Positions 56,633-64,000 of a DNA stretch of 64,000 nucleotides are shown here, piece by piece. The notes beneath the pieces are model-generated. The model was not told the DNA's origin. It was given only the letters and a program-made list of their open reading frames with translations, and searched no databases. The stretch's first letter is position 1, and each line of letters opens with the position of its first letter. This stretch comes from Peromyscus leucopus (taxonomy: Eukaryota > Chordata > Mammalia > Rodentia > Cricetidae), in the NCBI RefSeq assembly GCF_004664715.2, contig NC_051069.1:74298647-74362646 (forward strand), in the 5' to 3' direction. Made by a program: the position numbers and the translations under genes.

Positions 56633-57869
56633 AACACCTCAGATGCATAAAGGGACACAATGAACTTGGCCTTGTTGAAGTGCATTTGGCTGATAGGTGA
56701 ATATCACTGTTACTTTGTACAGTGTTTGTCAGCATGTGGGTTTGGGTCACTTTTCAATTACAGTCTCTAGTAAAAACAAGCCACTTTTGTGCTGTGCTTT
56801 GTACATATTCCTATAGCATCACGTTAAAGGCACCAGGAAAACTGAGGATTCTCTAAATGTTTACTAAGGTTGAGGCTATGTAATGATTTCTCTTACCTTG
56901 CAGCTCAGGAGGCTGCATAAAACAAACAAACAAACAAAAACCTCTCTTTAAATAAACCTCTAATGGAGCAACCTAGCTAGACAAGTATACAGCTGGCTTT
57001 GCAGAAATCGGGAGGAGGTGAGGTCTGGAATACGCCGTTGCATTCAGAACCTTTAAATTACTGAAAGGGTAACTTTCCACACGATGGAAAAGGCAGCAAA
57101 GAACAAACTCTACTTCAAGATGACAGTTAAACAGACGTGGTTACGTAAGAAACATTCAAGGGAATTTAATGAGCTGCCACAAAGGGGATTATAAGGCCAT
57201 AAAACTTCAAGGTGCATTCTAGTTAAATCCTTACGATTTCTGGGCCTTCTGGAAAAATGGAATGTAAGTGTTCACAGTCTTAGAATTGTTGCTTCCTTCA
57301 GCAGAAAGTTGAAGATATCTGACCTGCTCCTGTTACAAAACAAGCAAAGAGCAGATACCTGGTACACAGGGGTCACCTTTGAGGAGCTCCGTCTTTGCAA
57401 ACTCCCAAGAAGGCACACTACAAGGGCTATTACCTTCATCTTGAGTCTCCAGGGTTACAGTGCCCCATACAGAGGTAAGCCTCGTGAATAATTAACCCCA
57501 AGGTAACTGGAAAAAAATGAATTTTCAGCCAGTGAGTCTTCCTTGAAAAAGGAGCCTAATCTTTTATAGGGTAGTGGAGCAAGCCTTTCAATGCTCCCAC
57601 TCTCTACCTTATTTAGGCATAATACACAAATAAAATCTGTGTGTATTAAAGGTGTGTAATGTTACTTTGAGAGATATATACACTATGTAGCAACTGCCAC
57701 AACCAAGCTAAGCTAACTTCTCTGCTACCTTCTCCAGAAACCGTTTTTTGTATGTGGATACAGTGAGAACACCTTTGAACTTCAAGTTTATAATGCATTC
57801 ATTTTCATTACCAGCTGTACCTTAGGTCTTCAGTTTTTATGTATCTTACATGAAAAGTAAGTTGTGGAA
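56633..57869. other. Unassigned sequence
   Basis: About 1.2 kb with no recognised gene or repeat except an AAAC tract at 56920-56940. Confidence 0.4.
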
Positions 57870-58215
57870 AGAGTATTTTGGTGTGGATGTGAAGTGTCCC
57901 CATAAGCTTTTGTGTTTGAACACTTAGTCCCCAACTGGTAGCACAGATTTGGAATGTTCTGGAACCTTTGGGAGGCAGAGGCTGTTTTGAGGAAGTGGAT
58001 CACACTGGTGAGGCTTAAAATTTTCTCTTGCCACACTTCCAGTCCACTCTTTGCTTCCTTAATGAAACACTTTGACTAGCTGCCTCATTCACCTAATGCA
58101 CTTCCCACCACTTTGAATGGCATGCATCCCTTCTTAACTGTTGACCAAAACAAACTCTTCCTCTGATAGGAAGTCTTCTGCCAGGTATGCTGTGACAGCA
58201 ATGTGAAAAGTAACA
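57870..58215 (+). repeat. Old MaLR-like rodent repeat
   Basis: 'ttttggtgtggatgtgaagt' (57877), 'gtccccataagcttttgtgt' (57896), 'cttagtccccaactggtagc' (57923), 'aggcagaggctgttttgagg' (57973) and 'accaaaacaaactcttcctc' (58143) follow the family layout of 26815-27172. Confidence 0.55.
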
Positions 58216-59659
58216 AAGGACCTTCCACTTCTGGGTCCATCTCAGGACTCGGCACCAGGCTAAATACATAAAAAAGTATTCATTAACTATTAAAATGAAC
58301 AAATGAGCCATGTTTCAGAAGGTTGGCTGTTGTGGTGCTATATGCTGATGTAGTTTTGAATGGTACATAAATGTTAGGTATTAACAAACTGCCAATTATC
58401 CTTTACTCAAACCATAGGAAATTCTGTGCCTTATTCTGTGAGTTTAAGTGCATTTTCAGTTTGCCTCATAAAATGCAGGACTCTCAGTGAAGTCTGACTT
58501 TCAGATATACGTAGATATGATTTTAGTGTGAGCATGAACCAAATATTGCATAGTATACATATTGTAGATTATCACTGGTGATATGCAGTTTGTTAAGATT
58601 ACATTCAGGGCATTCTATGTCTTTATTTCTAAATCTGACAACTCTAGCTTCATGCCTTGAACTTAACTGGATCTGTTCCTCTTCTTTTCACTGCGGCCTG
58701 GCTCCTAGGACAATATTAAACTACTTTAAAAGTTTGTTAACTCTTCCCAGTTAAAATGAAGAACACATAAACTATGATCTTTTTGGCCTTGCTTGAAGAG
58801 ATATAGAAAAACTCCAGAGCCTAAGTAATTATGAATGGATGCATAGAATAAACAGCATTACCCACCATGACCAGTGATGTCTATTATATTGACTTTTGTT
58901 AAAAGAAAACCTAAATAATAGGATTTGCTCTAATGACATGACCAGATGATGCCACAAGACCTTGGCATCACTAATAAGTATGCACTGTGCTAGAAAATCA
59001 ATAGTTTCTGAAGGGTGCCCTGATGAGACTTTCTGCAACTTACCACACACTCATAAATCCCTGGAGTTCAGGTGCATTGCATCCCCAAGCAAGAAAGCCT
59101 GGGCCTCAACTAGCTTCATAAGCTGCCAGGCTGGAATGGTTGTTTTTAGCTTTGCTAAAGGCATCTATTCTTTGTCACCATTTTTAACTGTTTCAAACAG
59201 TAGTTATTGCACTAGAAAAGGAAATCTAAGCATAGGTATTCCTCCTTTTCAAGAAAGCCTGCTGTCTGAAACAGTAAGCACAAGTAAGCAAATAAATTTG
59301 GAATTGGTTATTAATATCAAATAATAACCTACTGCCACACACCATTGAATACTAGAGTGTGACACTAGCAATAATTTTATCATGATTTCTTGCAAAGAAT
59401 CCCTAAACAACCTTTGAGCATTAATTCTTGTTACTGTCTGTCCTACAGGAGAACATTAGTGGTAGATTAAGTTTTCTTTAAATCTTTTCTTTTTCCCCTG
59501 GAATGTCCAAGTGAGGCTTCTCTAAGAATTTTGAGTAATATATATCATTCTACCTTCAGCTCTTCACATTATCTCAATATGGCAGGTGCATGGCCACTAC
59601 AACATTAAATTCATTATTGTTTTTACAAATGGAGTCATGGCCCAGAAATAGTTAGGAGG
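58216..59659. other. Unassigned sequence, about 1.4 kb
   Basis: No recognised gene or repeat. The 120-codon plus frame at 58962-59324 overlaps a minus-strand frame and has no supporting domain. Confidence 0.45.
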
Positions 59660-60460
59660 GGCCACCTGGTTTTCACTGTTCATAAACACTTTGAGAACAG
59701 TTTCAGATTTACAGAAAACTATGAAAACCGTAGCGATCTCGCGGCATCTCATGAACCCTATATCCGGTTTCCTCTAGTGTTGACATCATACATCAACATG
59801 GTACACTCATCACAGCTGCTATGAGGAGACACTGTTCCAGAATACTCCACTCAGACTGCCCTGGTTTCTACTTGAAGGTTTTGTTTTGTGTTTTGTTTTT
59901 TGTTTTTTGGTTTTTGGTTTTTGTTTTTGTTTTTGTTTTTCTGGTCCTGGAGCTTATCCAGGAACCCATATGACATTTGGTGCCGTGTCTCCTTTGTGGA
60001 TTCTCTTGCTTTTCAGATTTCTTTTGGTCCGTGATGAAGAATGACTGGGTTGGTACTTAACAGAATGAATTCCCCTCAAGTTTAGGTGGCAAGTATGCCC
60101 TATTAATGTTGACGATGATCACCTGGCCCATATAAGGTCTCTTGGGCCTCTATATTAGTTGTAGTACATAGATAAATACTAAGACTGCCCACACTTTAGA
60201 GGTAGAGCTAATGTCCCCTTCATTGAGGGGGTAGTATTTACAGAGATTATGTTGAATTCTACATGAGAAATTTGCCTCCTCACATCATTCACTCAGTCAT
60301 CCAGCTACTTTTATATCAGCGTTGCTGCATGGATGGTTTATTATGTTGCTTATTATCCTAGTTATTGATTTTGCTGTACAAATTTCAGTTTCACCCACTG
60401 GAGCTCTATCCCCTTCCATCATCATAGCCTGTTTGTAAGCTTCTCTTTCTTTCTGAAATA
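59660..60460. mobile_element. Ancient mammal-wide LINE-1 (L1M-type) fragment
   Basis: 'acagtttcagatttacagaa' (59699), 'ggtttcctctagtgttgaca' (59766), 'ttatccaggaacccatatga' (59952), 'ttggtgccgtgtctcctttg' (59977), 'gttgacgatgatcacctggc' (60108), 'cattgagggggtagtattta' (60221), 'gagaaatttgcctcctcaca' (60264), 'cactggagctctatcccctt' (60396) follow an L1M element in order. The orientation relative to the LINE-1 mRNA is not certain. Confidence 0.65.
59879..59940. repeat. (TTTTG)n simple repeat
   Basis: T/G-only tract of TTTTG and TTTTTGG units, inserted in the L1M fragment. Confidence 0.95.
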
Positions 60461-61223
60461 GCAAGATGTCCCATGGTCCTTGTGTATATCCCCTTCTCTG
60501 TCCCTAGGTTTAGATCCAGCCACTTCTCCACAGAGCTTGGTTTCCTTCTGTTGGAGTGCAGCACTAGAAACCAAGATGTAGGCCCTGTTGGATGAGAGCC
60601 ACTGAGCTCTTAAGTGGCTCCTCTCCCCTTTTCCTGCCAGAATACATTGGTCAGTTAGCCTCATGATATTCCTATCATGGATTTCAAACGTAGTTCTGAG
60701 GGGGAAATTATGGCTTCATTTCAGAAACATATAATGGTTTTAAATATTTTAAAGACGAGTATAATTTACCTTTTGATTATTATTGCCATGCTTTCTTTTT
60801 CTTATTAAAGGAACTGAATATTTAGAGAATGGGGTTCCTAAGGAAAGGACTGGTTACTAAGTGCAGCCTGGTAATTCAACTAGAAATGACAGGGTGTACC
60901 TAAGCCTAGGAGGAGTTTAATATATACTATCCTTATCCAACCCTTGTTTAAAAAGAATTACATGATGGGCCAAAGACTCATCAGGGACTGCTTGTAGAAG
61001 AATGAAAAAGTTGCAGCAAAGGATAAAAAATCTGACACACAAATACTATTATTCTTCCAAATAACTGGTGTGTGTGGCGTGGGGAGTGTGAAGGAATCTG
61101 ACTTTCAATACTAGGAGTATCCCCTTTCATAGATGCAACATCTATCATGTGTTCTATTCAACATCAAGGTTTTGCCTGGCTCTTAAAACCACAAACATGT
61201 CCTAATGTAGCACAGGCTTACCA
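60461..61223. other. Unassigned sequence
   Basis: No gene recognised. The 80-codon minus frame at 60422-60664 begins inside or beside the old LINE-1 and is not supported. Confidence 0.4.
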
Positions 61224-61262
61224 AACACACACACACACACACGCGCACGCGCACACGCACAC
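61224..61262. repeat. (CA)n/(CG)-interrupted microsatellite
   Basis: About 9 CA units followed by CG- and CA-mixed alternating purine-pyrimidine text, which favours Z-DNA. Confidence 0.9.
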
Positions 61263-61741
61263 CACGTCTCATCTTTTTTCTACTTCTTCTTCCCACTTTT
61301 ATTACCAATAGGTATTCCTCATACAAATTAAACATCCTATTAAATAATGTAATTGTGCATCATATGATATTTAAGTAACACTGATGGCAGAATCACGGTT
61401 GTTGGGTTACTCAGAAAAGCCAAGCCTACTCAGAACTCCCAGAATTCTGAAGTTCGGAGCTGAGAGTCTGCTGATACTGAAAACAGCTCTGTCTTCCGGG
61501 TCACTTATCCCTGCTAAGCTTATACCCAGACAAAAATTTTTGGCACAGAATAGCTAGTCTCTCTTGAAGCTGTTGCAGTCATTTAGATGGACTGGCTGGA
61601 GGCTGGACACAGTCGTGTCCTGTGCTACAACACAGCTTCGGAAGGTTGGTCTGCTCCTGTGTGTGCCTCACGCTTGACAGTGTACACAGCTTGGGGTTCA
61701 GAGGACACGATCTTTAGCACATTAAACACCAGAGAGAGCAG
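61263..61741. other. Unassigned low-repeat sequence
   Basis: No repeat recognised. It lies just downstream (on minus) of the candidate polyadenylation site at 61772-61777. Confidence 0.4.
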
Positions 61742-61771
61742 ACACTAATCAATAGAAAAAAATAACTTCTT

Positions 61772-61777
61772 TTTATT
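61772..61777 (-). terminator. Candidate polyadenylation signal AATAAA (minus)
   Basis: TTTATT on plus. It lies after a T-rich, low-repeat stretch on the minus strand and would place cleavage near 61742-61762. Confidence 0.35.
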
Positions 61778-62352
61778 TACAAAAACAAAAAAAATCCAAA
61801 TATTGGATGCTGTAAACAAAATTCACAATCTGTTCCCTCTAGCACTGATACGAACATGTCAGTTTCGAAGAGTCCGTTTTCCATCAACACCCTTTCCTGC
61901 CTGTGACACACCATTGTCAAAACATTCCAAGAGTGACCCAAGGTGCAGCTTGCTGTGGTAGGACAACTCAGAGCAGGCAAAGGTTGTAGAGAAGTAGGAG
62001 CGGGGGTCAACAGGACCCAGAGCCTCTTACATCCCGCAAAGCCTGGCAGTAAGTATCCCCCAGCCCCTCACCATCTCCCACTTTGTACTCTCACCACTTA
62101 TTTCTTCGCAAGCCATTACCATGACAAAATGTGACACGGAGATCCCTCCACGGCACTGAAATGGTGATGCTAAAAGAAATCTTAAAGAAAGAGTATATTC
62201 AAATAGGTACTATATATGAAAACAGGGGGTTTTTTTGGCTTTTTTGTTTGTTTTATCTAACACACTTTTTTCTTTCACAACAAAAGCTTATTTTTGACAG
62301 CTGCTGACAGCTTTCAACATAATACATTTCATTTACAAAATAGTTCACAATC

Positions 62353-62358
62353 TTTATT
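62353..62358 (-). terminator. Second candidate polyadenylation signal AATAAA (minus)
   Basis: TTTATT on plus, in the minus-strand context 'gttaaataaagattgtgaac'. It would be an upstream alternative site to 61772-61777. Confidence 0.35.
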
Positions 62359-64000
62359 TAACAAGCATTGCATTGAAAACAAGGATATGCACGGTAAAGC
62401 AACCAACGACAGCAAACAGAAAGGGGTGGCATAAACAGTATGTTCACTTTTCATTTCATTTCTTCCCAGGCTTGAATTACAGATATTCTGCCCATCCTTG
62501 TGTTTTCTTGGACCCAGGTCAAAACAGTCTAGCTGTATTAAAGAAAGCGAGTGCTCAATTCAATCTTTCAAAGTCCATCCCCCTGTAAGAGTTCTTGAGG
62601 CAGCTGAACTTACTGCAGATGAAGTAAACTTTGTAAGAGGACACAGTCACAGGCTAAGTGTGCTCTGACATGCCAGACTGGACACGTGAGAAGAGCCTCC
62701 AAAAGACAAAACTTCCTCCTGTTTCAAAGTAACAGTGCACTAGGCAGATAAACACAAACGCAAACACATCACCGGCACTGATCAGACATGGAGAGCTGGT
62801 CTTTGCTCTGACATTCAGATTTTTAGGCCACACATCCACAAAGAGAGACATATATTCCATTGTGTGTTCAACTACATATGCACAGGACTAGAGTATGCAC
62901 AAAACAGAAATAAATTATATGAGGGTTAAAATAAAGGCCGAAAGTTGTCTTGAACACAGCCTGTTCTATCTGAATGCCATATGCTGGCACTTTCAACTAA
63001 GCTACCAACCTTAAAGTCATCAAGCAAAGAATATAAATACTTGAGAAAGTAAATGAAAGGCATATTTTCTAATAAGGCTCCTTCAAACAAAACCCTGTGT
63101 TGTGGATTAACAGCAGGTTGCTGCTATGGCAGAGCCAGAGATCTCCAGACTTTAAAAACAGTGGATAACTCATGTATGCAGAATTAGCACGAGCAGAAAC
63201 CAGGTCACCAGATGAGCCTCTGCTCCCCAGCAGTCCAGGAGAACTTGCTAAGAGCTAAGCAGGCTGGACTGTGGTTTCTGATAGGTTAACGTCAGGCCTA
63301 ATCTGCAAGATGAACAGTATTTCCCAGGACTTTGCAAGTGATTTTTCAGACCTAGGGCCTGTGATGAGGGAAACTGGACCAACGAGAGAGTAGGAAGAGT
63401 TCCTTATAAAAGAGAGTGGCAGTGTTGGGGGCTGTGACAGCTTGGTGGGGATTCACAGGGAAGCTGCTACAGCAAACTCATCTGGTTACTGTTAAGGCTT
63501 CAAATACAGATGCACCCTTCAAATACAGAAGGGTGGTCCAGACAGATTAACCTATACTAACCTGGCCATGAGAATCTAAGAGATGCCCAGGTAACAAAAA
63601 AAAACCAATCACACTGCCAACGTGAGGGTGCTATGTCCTCCCTAGCTCCTCTGTAACTGATGGAGTCTGCAAAGGAGTTATCATAATTAGCAGTCATTCA
63701 TAAAGATTCAAGGAGATTATGTGATTGTTTCACAACAAGAAGGGAAGGTTTGTAATGCATTTGTTTTGCTTTTAGAAATATATTTTCAGAGACCAGTGTC
63801 TGCAGGGCTAGGACAGGAGTTAGGATTAGCTGTTACTGAACTGAAGTCATATTATCAGCTCATATCACAAAGGTATATAAATGGTCTCTTGGGAAAAAAA
63901 TAAAGTTGGGTTTGATCAAATCAAAGTGATTCAATTTAATGTACAGTACTAAATATTTCTATGCAGTGTGACAACCAGATCAAACATGTTTCATATTGGA

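Larger units (their letters stand above)
61742..64000 (-). other. Candidate 3' UTR of a minus-strand gene extending right
   Basis: This 2.3-kb stretch is free of the SINEs, LTRs and LINEs that fill the rest of the window. On the minus strand it carries an AATAAA signal near its left end (plus-strand TTTATT at 61772-61777), with A/T-rich sequence before it, and a second AATAAA (TTTATT at 62353-62358). An AATAAG variant (plus 'cttatt') lies near 62286. No credible coding frame is present: the minus frames at 61777-62010 and 62654-62860 and the plus frame at 62373-62588 overlap each other. Long 3' UTRs with several polyadenylation signals and few repeats look like this, but the coding exons would lie beyond the window. 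The gene is not identified; a repeat-poor intergenic block is the alternative. Confidence 0.35.

Noticed and set aside
1..64000. CRISPR array, operon, phage or bacterial defence system
   Set aside because: No regularly spaced direct repeats with unique spacers, no compact same-strand gene runs, and a repeat content that is clearly rodent.

Overview
This is a mammalian nuclear window, AT-rich and packed with rodent retroelements. The SINE set (B1, B2, B3, B4, ID-like), rodent-type LINE-1 3' ends and several solo LTRs place it in a muroid rodent. The B1 sub-type (body reading 'gggctaccaagtgag', then 'ggcgcaaagctacacag') and the LTR families point to Cricetidae (deer mouse, vole or hamster group); the exact genus is an inference. 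I found no intact protein-coding gene, no spliced-exon series, no CpG island, no true tRNA or rRNA gene, no CRISPR array and no bacterial-type system. The reading frames of 60-180 codons seen on both strands are chance frames or pieces of transposons and microsatellites.

Layout. 0-2 kb: the tail of an old sense LINE-1 with a B2 inside it, then a B1. 3-4.4 kb: two LTRs in opposite orientation. 5.7-7.9 kb: an old antisense LINE-1 split by another repeat. 8-14 kb: B1, a LINE-1 3' stub, B4, an ancient LINE-1 tail, B2. 15.6-18.3 kb: a 5'-inverted LINE-1. 20.4-21.8 kb: a second LINE-1 with opposed halves. 23.7-24.9 kb: a B1/LINE-1 chimera interrupted by a solo LTR. 26-28.5 kb: B1, then old repeats, one split by a LINE-1. 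28.5-33 kb and 37.7-40 kb: mostly sequence I cannot assign. 40.1-42.7 kb: the densest nest, with one LINE-1 and one old repeat carrying three LTR-element insertions between them. 45.9 kb: an LTR fragment that looks retroposed by LINE-1 machinery. 49-55 kb: two solo LTRs of a family with B1-like modules, plus B3, B4 and B1 SINEs. 55.7 kb: facing GA and CT tracts. 59.7-60.5 kb: an ancient mammal-wide LINE-1. 61.7-64 kb: low-repeat sequence with minus-strand polyadenylation signals, which may be the 3' UTR of a gene lying to the right.

Nothing here works together as a pathway. The biology is the history of insertion, which can be read from target-site duplications (TSDs): LTR elements duplicate 6 bp, while LINE-1-driven insertions duplicate about 8-14 bp. 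The most informative observations are an LTR family that carries differing numbers of B1-like modules, a retroposed LTR RNA, a provirus remnant with a 6-bp duplication but no 5' LTR, and three LINE-1 copies with inverted 5' halves. Family names given here come from recall of consensus features, not from a database search.
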